16,187 bases of DNA, from the NCBI GenBank assembly GCA_021818665.1, contig JAKATQ010000022.1, positions 1 through 16,187 on the forward strand. Direction: 5' to 3'. Source of the stretch: Nanobdellota archaeon. GTDB taxonomy: Archaea; Nanobdellota; Nanobdellia; Parvarchaeales; Parvarchaeaceae. Numbering within the stretch: position 1 is the stretch's first letter; every line of letters starts with the position of its first letter. The notes under the pieces were generated by a model, which saw only the letters and a list, made by a program, of their open reading frames with translations, made no database searches and had not been told where the DNA came from. This document shows positions 1 through 6,407 of the stretch, one piece after another. A program made the translations under genes and the position numbers.

Positions 1-575
1 CCGATCTTGTAAACTATCTCTGCAGTGTCTTCTATCCATGGGTTTCCCGCATGTGCTATTATTATCTTCATCTCGGAGTGTGCAACGGCTACTTCGTCTA
101 TATTTAATGGGCGTGAATATTTTAACATAGAACCATTCTTTGACTTTTTTAATGAGTGCCACGTATCTCCCGTATGGAATATCACTACCATATTGTTATC
201 CTCCGCTATTTTGTAAAATCTGTCTAGTTTCTTAGAGAACGGGTACAGAGGTTCATATCCGAGATAGATTTTTATTCCTTTAAAAAGCCCCGATCCCGCG
301 TTCTTTCTGAGATTTGCATAACAGGCCTCCAGCCTCTCTGCCATTATCCCGTATACAGGCAATACGTTCTTGTTTTTCTCCGCAAGGTCCGCGACTTCTT
401 TATTAGAAAAGATATCAAAGCCTATAGCTACGCAGCCGACTACGTTATTTCGCTTCATCTCATTTAGTAATCCAGTCTCAGAATAATCTATACCGTTCGT
501 TTTTACGACATCCGAAAATATGCTGGAGCTGAAGGTTGGATGAGTATGGCAGTCAAAAACTTCCACTCTCGACAT
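1..575 (-). CDS. Amidohydrolase-2 type TIM-barrel metal-dependent hydrolase (3' part cut off)
   Basis: The first 191 residues are in the window and the C-terminus lies beyond position 1. The N-terminus carries the HxH metal motif (DCHTHPT, His10 and His12) on the first barrel strand. Later come FKGIKIYLG (residues 98-106), FHTGDTW with His134, and IIAHAGNPW with His175. This order fits the amidohydrolase family 2 of predicted metal-dependent hydrolases. The substrate cannot be told; members act as decarboxylases or hydrolases. The ATG at 573-575 is preceded by GGTGG (583-587) at Shine-Dalgarno spacing and by a TATA-like box at 618-627, so this gene probably has a short leader, unlike most neighbours. 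It reads away from the gap that follows. The family is fairly sure, the reaction unknown. Confidence 0.82.
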   Translation of the reverse strand, partial: MSRVEVFDCHTHPTFSSSIFSDVVKTNGIDYSETGLLNEMKRNNVVGCVAIGFDIFSNKEVADLAEKNKNVLPVYGIMAERLEACYANLRKNAGSGLFKGIKIYLGYEPLYPFSKKLDRFYKIAEDNNMVVIFHTGDTWHSLKKSKNGSMLKYSRPLNIDEVAVAHSEMKIIIAHAGNPWIEDTAEIVYKI

Positions 576-587
576 TTTATTACCACC

Positions 588-944
588 GTATATTTCTAAT
601 GTATCCTGTAGTTTCCATAATTTATACTTTTTCTGCTTCTTCTACAGTTATTTTTACCTTTTTACCCGACTACGATCAGATTGAAGTTTACATTAGATAA
701 AAGCTGAAAATTCCCCGCTCAACTAAAATGATTATCCAGCATGAAAAACATGCCCAGAGAAGTTGTTCAAAGTCCCGAAGACATGAAAAGCTCCATAGAT
801 TCCATACTTGAATAGCTATAGAAAAAACATTGGTTCATGCCGGATTTCATCCGACATGTCAGCCGTATACCTTTTGAAAGCGCCATGGCTGAAACTTCTG
901 GTATAGTCTCCGTATACGCTGTTGTAAGACCGTTCTGGAGCAAC
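588..944. other. Gap without a convincing gene
   Basis: About 360 bases separate the two divergent genes. The stretch is AT-rich in its first half. The only peptide-like frames are a 24-codon ORF at 741-815 (+) and the last dozen or so codons of a minus-strand frame (about 621-665) with stops just upstream and no start. Both are too short to call. No tRNA, CRISPR or long repeat is visible. The frame upstream of the start at 975 stays open back to 837 but looks non-coding. Confidence 0.5.
618..627 (-). promoter_or_regulatory. TATA-like box of the amidohydrolase gene
   Basis: On the minus strand the sequence reads AGTATAAATT. It lies about 45 bases upstream of the ATG at 575, which predicts transcription from near 597 and a leader of about 20 bases containing the GGTGG at 583-587. 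Confidence 0.4.
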
Positions 945-951
945 TTTATTA
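945..951 (+). promoter_or_regulatory. TATA box for a leaderless start at 975
   Basis: TTTATTA is centred 27 bases upstream of the ATG at 975, the spacing expected when the archaeal transcript starts at the start codon. It is the main reason for choosing 975 over the longer frame from 837. Confidence 0.5.
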
Positions 952-974
952 TCCATAAAATGGTTATATTCAAT

Positions 975-1409
975 ATGGACACGAATTTTTTGGAAGGCCT
1001 GATTATAGGCACAGCAGTATCGTCACTTGTATCTGTATTAGTTATATGGCTGTTTGTAAAGAGAATTGCCGCGAGGATGTTCGGAGTGTGGGCACGAGAT
1101 CGGCTTTCAAAAGAGATCAGCAAGGCACTAGATGTGCAGCGGCCTGTAATAAAGGGCAAGATAAGCGAACAGCTTTTCCCGTTGCTATATCACAAGACCG
1201 GAAATCTGGCAGATTTTAGATTTATTGGCAGCCCGGTGGACTACATCGTCTTTGACGGTCTGTCGGAAGCGCGCGACGGTCTGAAAGACGTAATAAACAT
1301 AAGATTCGTCGAGATAAAGACCGGTAATAGCGGCCTCAATAAGGCGGAAAAGTGCGTGAAAGAAGCAGTAGAAAGTAAACGGATTAGCTGGGAAGAAGTA
1401 GAGCTATGA
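975..1409 (+). CDS. Membrane-anchored endonuclease-like protein related to archaeal Holliday junction resolvase
   Basis: The product is 144 residues. One N-terminal transmembrane segment (about residues 6-28) is followed by a basic stretch and a nuclease-like domain. Motifs in order are GKISEQLFPLL (Glu65), RFIGSPVDYIVFDGL (Asp89, Asp94) and FVEIKTGNSGL (Glu113, Lys115). The E...D...ExK pattern matches the PD-(D/E)xK catalytic set of Hjc-type resolvases, and the membrane helix matches the group annotated as distantly related to archaeal Holliday junction resolvase (COG4741). Its substrate has not, to my knowledge, been established. The frame is open from 837, but the first 46 residues look unlike protein and the TATA box at 945 supports the ATG at 975. 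It lies upstream of the PRC-barrel gene with a separate promoter between them. Confidence 0.78.
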   Translation: MDTNFLEGLIIGTAVSSLVSVLVIWLFVKRIAARMFGVWARDRLSKEISKALDVQRPVIKGKISEQLFPLLYHKTGNLADFRFIGSPVDYIVFDGLSEARDGLKDVINIRFVEIKTGNSGLNKAEKCVKEAVESKRISWEEVEL

Positions 1410-1455
1410 ACACCGCTGGAGGGCTCTTAGAAGCATGGTTTATCGCCTAAGATAA

Positions 1456-1463
1456 CTATTTAA
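1456..1463 (+). promoter_or_regulatory. TATA box for a leaderless start at 1486
   Basis: CTATTTAA is centred about 27 bases upstream of the ATG at 1486, which argues against the upstream in-frame ATG at 1468. Confidence 0.5.
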
Positions 1464-1485
1464 GCACTTGGAAACAGATTATTTT

Positions 1486-1764
1486 ATGGCACTGAAACTG
1501 AAGAACGTTTCTAGTACTTACGGCCTGCGCGTGTACACCGACAGCGGCGCCTATTTCGGCGATGTAGACGAAGCAGTGGTGCAGGACAACAGGATAGTTG
1601 GCTGGAGGATAAAGGCCGGCAACTCGTCCAACCTTTCTAAGATGATAAAAGGGGCGAGAGGCGCAATAATACAGCACAGCCTTGTCAGAGCGATAGACGA
1701 TATTTTCATAATATCCAACATCGTAGCCTCGCAGTCCAACGCAGAACCGGAAGTACAGCACTAG
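1486..1764 (+). CDS. PRC-barrel domain protein
   Basis: A 92-residue protein that is almost entirely one small beta-barrel domain. The opening LKNVSSTYGLRVYTDSGAYF, with GDVDEAVVQ following and a strand ending in IDDIFIISNIV, is the pattern of the PRC-barrel fold: 'G..V.T..G...G.V.D.....' then alternating strands. In archaea stand-alone PRC-barrel proteins are common and mostly uncharacterised; relatives include the RNA-binding end of RimM and photosynthetic reaction-centre H subunits. The last dozen residues (ASQSNAEPEVQH) look disordered. An upstream ATG at 1468 would add METDYF, but the TATA box at 1456-1463 would then overlap the start, so 1486 is preferred. It probably binds a protein or RNA partner; nothing here says which. 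Confidence 0.75.
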   Translation: MALKLKNVSSTYGLRVYTDSGAYFGDVDEAVVQDNRIVGWRIKAGNSSNLSKMIKGARGAIIQHSLVRAIDDIFIISNIVASQSNAEPEVQH

Positions 1765-1807
1765 GTTCCCATAACGGAAGAAAGTAGTATAAAGGGACAG
1801 CAAACAT

Positions 1808-1816
1808 TAATATATA
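1808..1816 (+). promoter_or_regulatory. TATA box of the lonB operon
   Basis: TAATATATA is centred about 27 bases upstream of the lonB ATG. No other clear promoter is seen until after 5496, so it probably drives all four genes. Confidence 0.55.
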
Positions 1817-1838
1817 GACTCACCCTAAAGGATAAGTT

Positions 1839-3758
1839 ATGGCTGATAACACGTTTAGCATCCCATTCAGGACGACGGATGACATAAAGACGCCACAGAA
1901 GATAGTGGACCAGGTGATAGGTCAGGATCAGGCCGTCGATATAATAAAGAAAGCCGCCATACAGAGACGCAACGCGCTTCTTATCGGAGATCCTGGAACG
2001 GGCAAAAGCATGCTTGGGCAAGCGCTTTCGGAGTTGCTACCAGTGGAAAAGCTATCCGACATACTTGCTTTTCCAAATATAAAAGATGAGAACGAGCCGA
2101 TAATAAAGATGGTCCCTGCGGGAGAGGGCAAAAGGATAGTAGCGCAATCGAAAGCGAGGAATATTACGGCGCTCAACGGCAACAATAGCATGTTGATATT
2201 CCTCGGGCTTCTTGTCGCCTTTTTTGTAGCGAGTTATGTCGTAAATCTTATAGTGAACAGTCAGCCCAACCCGATACTTGCGGCGGCGAACCAGATATCC
2301 GGCACCCTATTTATAATAACGATGCTAATAGGGTTCCTTGCTGTGATTCTCATGTACAGACTCGGCAAGACCAGAGTTACGCTTCCAACGCCAAAGCTCC
2401 TCCTAGACAACTCATCGCTGAAGCACGCGCCGTTCATAGACGCTACAGGCGCGCACGAGGGAGCCCTCCTTGGAGACGTGCAGCATGATCCTTTCCAATC
2501 TGGAGGTTTAGGTACACCGGCGCACGAGCGCGTCGTTCTAGGAGACATCCACAAAGCTAATGGAGGGGTGCTTTTCATAGACGAGATTGCTAATCTTTCT
2601 CAGGAGATGCAGATACAGTTGCTTACTGCGATGCAAGAGCGGAAACTAGCGATAACTGGCAGGAGCGAGAGGAGCGCAGGAGCAATGGTTAAGACTGAAC
2701 CCGTCCCGTGCAATTTCATACTTGTCGGCGCAGGCAACCCTGCCTCTATCACCAACATGAGCCCGGCTCTGCGTTCGAGGATCCGTGGATATGGATACGA
2801 GATATATATAAACGATACGATGCCCGATACGGCGGAAAACCGCGATAAGATAGCGAGATTCATCGCGCAGGAGGTAAAGAAAGATACAAAGATCCCCCCG
2901 TTCTCAAGGGAGGCCGCAGCAGCGATAGTGCTAGAGGCTAAAAGAAAATCGAACAAAAAGAACTCGCTAACTCTTAGACTTAGGGAGCTCGGTGGAATAG
3001 TAAGAGTGGCGGGCGACATAGCACGGGAGAACAAGCGGCCCGTCGTGACAGCCGAAGATGTGGAGAAAGCCAAATCGCTCGCTGTAACGTTCGAGCAGCA
3101 GATAGCTGCAAAATACATAAAAGAGAAGAAGGATTATGACATAATACAGATCGAGGGCTCGAGAGTCGGAAGAGTCAACGGTCTTGCTGTCATAGAGAAT
3201 TCAGATTCCGGCTTGCTCCTCCCTATAGAATCTATAATAACAAGAAGCATGAGGAAAGGCGCCGGTGAGATAATAGCTACCGGTAAGCTTGGAGAGATAG
3301 CACAAGAAGCCGTAAAGAACGTTTCTGCTATAATAAAACTGTACTCAAAGGAACCGTTGACAAACTATGACATCCACCTACAGTTCCTGCAGGCTTATTC
3401 TGGCGTGGAAGGCGACAGCGCGAGTATAAGCGTAGCGATAAGCATACTCTCAGCGCTGACTGGTATCCCGATAAAACAGTCCGTCGCTATGACTGGATCG
3501 ATATCCATACAGGGAGAGGTACTACCGGTCGGAGGAGTAAATGCGAAGATAGAGGCAGCAGTCAATGCGGGGCTCAAAGAAGTAGTGATACCTGCTTCGA
3601 ATCTAGGAGATGTAGTCACATCAGCGAAGGTGAAAGTAAAGGTGATTCCGGTAAACAACATAATAGACGTCATAAAACACACGATGATGGAGAACCAGAG
3701 CGAGAAGAGACTGGTCCGTTCTATAAAGAAGGCCTTCGCAAAGAAGCGCTATGCCTAG
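1839..3758 (+). CDS. lonB: Archaeal membrane-bound ATP-dependent protease LonB
   Basis: The product is 639 residues, about the usual length of archaeal LonB. It degrades unfolded and regulatory proteins at the cytoplasmic membrane using ATP. The AAA+ module has Walker A GDPGTGKS at residues 50-57 and Walker B GGVLFIDEI at 242-250. Between them are the two membrane helices typical of LonB (about 118-138 and 155-174). A sensor-like GAGNP (297-301) and the helical subdomain follow. The C-terminal protease domain carries catalytic Ser527 (EGDSASIS) and Lys570 (GGVNAKIEAA), the Ser-Lys dyad of Lon. All key residues are intact. The leaderless ATG at 1839 sits 27 bases after its TATA box. The stop overlaps the start of the RIO kinase gene by 8 bases, implying translational coupling. 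Confidence 0.97.
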   Translation: MADNTFSIPFRTTDDIKTPQKIVDQVIGQDQAVDIIKKAAIQRRNALLIGDPGTGKSMLGQALSELLPVEKLSDILAFPNIKDENEPIIKMVPAGEGKRIVAQSKARNITALNGNNSMLIFLGLLVAFFVASYVVNLIVNSQPNPILAAANQISGTLFIITMLIGFLAVILMYRLGKTRVTLPTPKLLLDNSSLKHAPFIDATGAHEGALLGDVQHDPFQSGGLGTPAHERVVLGDIHKANGGVLFIDEIANLSQEMQIQLLTAMQERKLAITGRSERSAGAMVKTEPVPCNFILVGAGNPASITNMSPALRSRIRGYGYEIYINDTMPDTAENRDKIARFIAQEVKKDTKIPPFSREAAAAIVLEAKRKSNKKNSLTLRLRELGGIVRVAGDIARENKRPVVTAEDVEKAKSLAVTFEQQIAAKYIKEKKDYDIIQIEGSRVGRVNGLAVIENSDSGLLLPIESIITRSMRKGAGEIIATGKLGEIAQEAVKNVSAIIKLYSKEPLTNYDIHLQFLQAYSGVEGDSASISVAISILSALTGIPIKQSVAMTGSISIQGEVLPVGGVNAKIEAAVNAGLKEVVIPASNLGDVVTSAKVKVKVIPVNNIIDVIKHTMMENQSEKRLVRSIKKAFAKKRYA

Positions 3759-4443
3759 ATCGAAGACGTTCGAACACGTTTTCGACGAAAAGACACTTTT
3801 TAACATACACAAGCTCGAGAGCGGCGGGTACATAGGCAAATTATTAGGACCTGTGGGGACAGGAAAAGAGTCCTATATCTTTTACAGCACAGACCCAAAC
3901 GGAAGGGAAGTTGCAGTGAAAGTACACAGGCACGACATAAATGCGTTCAAGAGGATACCTACTTATCTAAGACTAAGAGGCACAAGGAGCAGTGGGTTTA
4001 TAAAAAGGATAAACGACTGGACGCGGTATGAATTTGCGTTCCAATCGCGTGCCTTCAGCATGGGCATAAAGACGCCGGAACCGTATCGTGTCTACGAAAA
4101 CCTGATAGTCATGCAATTCATAGGGGGAGACTGCGTATCGGCTCCGCAAGCGATACGCGACACAGACTTCGATATCAATGCGTGGTACGACGAGATAATA
4201 GGCTCCATAGTCACGATGGGCAAAAAGGGGCTTATACATGGAGACCTCAGTCCATACAATATACTTAATTACCAAGGGAAGCCTTACATTATAGACTTCT
4301 CCCAGGCGGTAAAACTCACGAGCCTGACGAAAGGATACTTGCTTAGAGACATAAGGAACATAAACGCATGGTTTGAAAAGTTAGGCAAAAGCACCATTAC
4401 AGACGAAAAAGATTTATTGGGTGAAATAGACCAAACTTTATGA
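3751..4443 (+). CDS. RIO1-type atypical protein kinase/ATPase
   Basis: The product is 230 residues. RIO kinases are atypical Ser/Thr kinases or ATPases that act in late maturation of the small ribosomal subunit. A flexible ATP loop VGTGKES (35-41) corresponds to the STGKEA of RIO1. VAVKVHR gives the ATP-binding Lys57. The catalytic loop is GLIHGDLSPYN with Asp165 and Asn170, and the metal-binding loop is IIDFSQAV with Asp182. The HGDLSxYN form and the GKE loop favour RIO1 over RIO2. It is somewhat shorter than typical archaeal RIO1, mainly at the N-terminus. It begins inside the last codons of lonB and ends in an ATGA overlap with the next gene, so it is a middle gene of the operon. Confidence 0.92.
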   Translation: MPRSKTFEHVFDEKTLFNIHKLESGGYIGKLLGPVGTGKESYIFYSTDPNGREVAVKVHRHDINAFKRIPTYLRLRGTRSSGFIKRINDWTRYEFAFQSRAFSMGIKTPEPYRVYENLIVMQFIGGDCVSAPQAIRDTDFDINAWYDEIIGSIVTMGKKGLIHGDLSPYNILNYQGKPYIIDFSQAVKLTSLTKGYLLRDIRNINAWFEKLGKSTITDEKDLLGEIDQTL

Positions 4444-4754
4444 AAGATAAGTCCGCGCTTTATGCGTCAGTGTACGAAATACTGCGGAGGATACCGAAAG
4501 GGAAGGCCACAACATATGGCAAGATAGCTAAAAGAGTAGGCATAAACCCGAGATTTGTCGGGAGGATACTGAGCAAAAATGACCATCCAGAAAAGTATCC
4601 CTGCTATAAGGTCGTAAGGTCCGACGGTAGCCTCGGAGGATACACGATAAACGGAAAAGTAGACCCAGAGACTATAACTATAAAACGGCGGAAGCTTTTG
4701 GAGGACGGCGTGCGTTTCAATAAAGACAATGTAGACAAATCTAGCCTAGTCTGA
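4440..4754 (+). CDS. MGMT-family DNA alkyltransferase-like protein with PCYKV active site
   Basis: A 104-residue protein equal to the DNA-binding C-terminal domain of O6-alkylguanine alkyltransferase, which takes alkyl groups off guanine onto its own cysteine. Spacing matches the human enzyme: Asn47 lies 8 residues before Cys55 (as Asn137/Cys145), Arg38 lies 17 before it (arginine finger Arg128), and Glu88 in LLEDG fits Glu172. The acceptor motif reads PCYKVV instead of PCHRVV, so the histidine that normally activates the cysteine is Tyr56. The cysteine is kept, so this is not an ATL protein, which has PWHRV. Activity is uncertain. Its ATG overlaps the RIO1 stop (ATGA), and the kinase-like gene starts 4 bases after its stop. 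Confidence 0.88.
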   Translation: MKDKSALYASVYEILRRIPKGKATTYGKIAKRVGINPRFVGRILSKNDHPEKYPCYKVVRSDGSLGGYTINGKVDPETITIKRRKLLEDGVRFNKDNVDKSSLV

Positions 4755-4758
4755 TACG

Positions 4759-5496
4759 ATGATGGAAACTGCTTATCTGAAAAAGATAGATTACGTACCT
4801 TGCAGGACGCTAAGACTCTTGGCAACATCACTGACCATGATATCTTCGCCAAAGTTGAGGCATTACGTGTCAAGGGCGGCAGCATATTTCGAAAGTATTT
4901 TTGTGAAGATATTCGAAATCATGCCCGAAAGCGCAGAAAACGAGATAGGCTATATACAGCCCGGTGGCTTTCCAAGCATAACGATAAATGGAAAAGAATT
5001 CCCGTATACGCATCTAAGGGGCCTTACGAAGGCGTCTTTGGATAGATCAGGATTGCACTACAAGAACCATTGGAAATACAAATTTTGGCATTCTCCGGAT
5101 ACGCAGTTTGATATGCTGAGAAAAGCAAACGCATCGGTGGAGGGGATGATGGTAGAACCCGTAGCAATCACGTTGGACGACAAAGATATACCCGCCGGTT
5201 ACATAATGAAACGTGCGATGGGCAGGACTCTAGCCGACCTCCTTGATTCGCGTCAACTCTCGTGCTCCACTTCCTTTAAGATTGAACAAAACCTGGCCAT
5301 GAGGCTGGAAGAACTGCATTCGCGCGGCATAGGCCATGGCGACCTTAACAGTGAGAACATATTCATAAAACCGAACCTAGAGATAGTCTTTATAGACCCC
5401 ATGGAGACCATGACTCCGAAAAACGCAATAGAACTAGACCACCATTGGCTCGGTTACATACACTCTAAATTAGACAAGTATAGGCGCAAGATCTGA
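4759..5496 (+). CDS. Protein-kinase-like fold protein of unknown target
   Basis: The product is 245 residues. The C-terminal half shows the kinase-fold core: IKRAMGRT-like hinge region written IMKRAMGRTLADLL (149-162), catalytic loop GIGHGDLNSENIFI with His193, Asp195 and Asn200, and metal loop VFIDPME with Asp213. This resembles the lipopolysaccharide-kinase/Bud32/ABC1-like small-molecule and atypical kinases more than eukaryotic-type Ser/Thr kinases. The ATP-binding lysine is not obvious; Lys106/Lys108 (KYKFW) with Glu128 or Glu133 are candidates. The first 60 residues are helical, basic and of no recognised family. Start is ATG 4759 or the adjacent ATG 4762, 4 bases after the previous stop, so it is the last gene of the lonB operon. 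Substrate unknown. Confidence 0.75.
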   Translation: MMETAYLKKIDYVPCRTLRLLATSLTMISSPKLRHYVSRAAAYFESIFVKIFEIMPESAENEIGYIQPGGFPSITINGKEFPYTHLRGLTKASLDRSGLHYKNHWKYKFWHSPDTQFDMLRKANASVEGMMVEPVAITLDDKDIPAGYIMKRAMGRTLADLLDSRQLSCSTSFKIEQNLAMRLEELHSRGIGHGDLNSENIFIKPNLEIVFIDPMETMTPKNAIELDHHWLGYIHSKLDKYRRKI

Positions 5497-5762
5497 GAGG
5501 AGATTACCCAGGATAGAACCGCTGGGCACAGAACAGCCTTAATTAGTTGATGTCTCTTTTTGTCTTCAAAGTTGATAGAATCCGGCATAGTTTAAAGCTT
5601 TCTTTGGTGAAATGTAAGCCGCTTCAAATGCTTTTTATACGCTATTTTGACTCTCTAAAAACCTCTGATAACCAACAAAAACACGATTTCATCGAATGAT
5701 CTAGACAATAAATAAAAGAACTTGGATTTCTAAAGAACTAACAAAGAGACAGGTATATAATT
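5497..5762. other. Convergent AT-rich gap with possible hidden transcript
   Basis: This 266-base stretch lies between genes that point at each other, where archaeal gaps are usually short. It holds a TATA-like CTTTTTATACG near 5631-5641 and a run of five T at 5556-5560 that may end the lonB operon transcript. A 49-codon ORF (5550-5699, +) and a 44-codon ORF starting at 5589 (-) are present, but neither has a promoter at the usual spacing nor recognisable protein character. No clear C/D or H/ACA box set was found by eye. Confidence 0.45.
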
Positions 5763-6128
5763 TTATTCCCTTATCCTCTTAAGCATTTCCTTGTACTGTT
5801 TATAGCTGATTTCTCCTCTAACATACCGCTTCATAAGTATCATCTCAGCCCAGCGACTATTGAAAAAGTGTCCACGCCAGCCATAACGAAACCAATATAC
5901 TGCCCCTATAACAAATAGTAACAACAACAAAAAACCGACTATACCCCAAACAACAGAAAATATACCGGCTGAAACTTGAGAATATACAGACGTGCCAGAG
6001 GCATATGAATAATACGAGCTATAAGCGAAATTCACCGCCACTATCGCTACAACAAAGATGAATATTACCGCAAGCCTTACGGTTCTCCATTTCTCGTATG
6101 CTTCTATATCTTTTGTACGCCCGTTCAC
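5763..6128 (-). CDS. Small membrane protein with C-terminal SHOCT-like domain
   Basis: A 121-residue protein. Two transmembrane helices (about 17-35 and 54-80) are joined by a short Ser/Tyr-rich loop. The cytoplasmic tail, AEMILMKRYVRGEISYKQYK and then EMLKRI, matches the SHOCT (short C-terminal domain) pattern 'L..RYARGEI...EY...L..L', a small oligomerisation-type motif often found at the end of membrane proteins. Its role is unknown. Translation starts at GTG (6126-6128); there is no in-frame ATG before residue 96. An AT box at 6151-6159 lies 27 bases upstream, so the transcript is probably leaderless on a GTG. It stands alone between the convergent gap and the tRNA gene. Confidence 0.72.
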   Translation of the reverse strand: MNGRTKDIEAYEKWRTVRLAVIFIFVVAIVAVNFAYSSYYSYASGTSVYSQVSAGIFSVVWGIVGFLLLLLFVIGAVYWFRYGWRGHFFNSRWAEMILMKRYVRGEISYKQYKEMLKRIRE

Positions 6129-6150
6129 GGGTAATTAAGTGAAAGCCGAA

Positions 6151-6159
6151 ATAAAAAGA
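6151..6159 (-). promoter_or_regulatory. TATA box of the SHOCT membrane protein gene
   Basis: On the minus strand the box reads TCTTTTTAT, centred 27 bases before the GTG at 6128. Its spacing supports GTG as the real start. Confidence 0.45.
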
Positions 6160-6257
6160 TTTCTCCGATATAGTATCTGTTACTTATCGTCTTCCACATT
6201 CACACTTCGAATTTAACTTTATTTAAAGACGACAAGAAACATTAACTAATCAAAGTC

Positions 6258-6354
6258 CGCTGGGTGCAGGATTCGAACCTACGCAGGAGAAACTCCAACC
6301 GGCTTTCAAGGGCTACTCTCAAGGCCGGCGCTTTAACCACTCAGCCAACCCAGC
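6258..6354 (-). tRNA. tRNA-Ser(UGA) with a short intron
   Basis: The acceptor strands GCTGGGT and ACCCAGC pair fully, followed by G73, the serine discriminator; CCA is not encoded. The D arm is GCT/AGC. The T arm is GTAGG-TTCGAAT-CCTGC. The long variable arm has a GGAG/CTCC stem, as in class II tRNAs. The anticodon stem CCGGC/GCCGG pairs only if 13 bases are removed from the loop, leaving 84 bases with anticodon TGA at 6319-6321. A TATA element at 6376-6386 lies 26 bases upstream. It decodes UCA, and by wobble other UCN codons. Confidence 0.93.
6305..6317 (-). other. tRNA intron after position 37 (13 bases)
   Basis: Placing the intron between nucleotides 37 and 38 removes AGTAGCCCTTGAA. Because CCTTGA occurs on both sides (exon and intron), the exact register can slide by a few bases. 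In the precursor, UUGAG of the loop can pair with CUUGA of the intron (with wobbles), leaving bulged bases at the splice sites, a relaxed bulge-helix-bulge. This would be cut by the archaeal splicing endonuclease and joined by RtcB, which is encoded nearby. Confidence 0.75.
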
Positions 6355-6375
6355 TACCAGATTATTTGCAGATTC

Positions 6376-6386
6376 AAATATAAATA
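6376..6386. promoter_or_regulatory. Central TATA element shared by tRNA-Ser and the ogg gene
   Basis: AAATATAAATA lies at the exact middle of the 53-base gap between the tRNA 5' end (6354, minus) and the ATG at 6408 (plus). It is about 26 bases from each and AT-rich on both strands, so one element could direct transcription both ways. Confidence 0.55.
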
Positions 6387-6407
6387 GCACATCGGGCAAA
6401 CGATAAA

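Noticed and set aside
837..974. N-terminal extension of 46 residues on the nuclease-like protein
   Set aside because: The open frame upstream of 975 encodes no recognisable sequence, and a TATA box at 945-951 would lie inside it, at leaderless distance from 975.
767..1159. 130-residue frame on the minus strand
   Set aside because: It overlaps the nuclease-like gene antisense, is rich in Ser/Thr/Ile without domain character, and has no promoter at the right distance.
2600..3118. 172-residue minus-strand frame within lonB
   Set aside because: Antisense shadow of an intact, well-conserved coding sequence with low-complexity Ser/Ala/Leu content.
5550..5699. 49-residue ORF as a gene
   Set aside because: No TATA box near 5523, no Shine-Dalgarno and no recognisable family; kept only as part of a gap observation.
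6258..6354. Reading the tRNA without an intron
   Set aside because: Without removal, CCGGC would have to pair with GTAGC across a CTTGAGA loop, which fails; removing 13 bases gives a perfect GCCGG partner.
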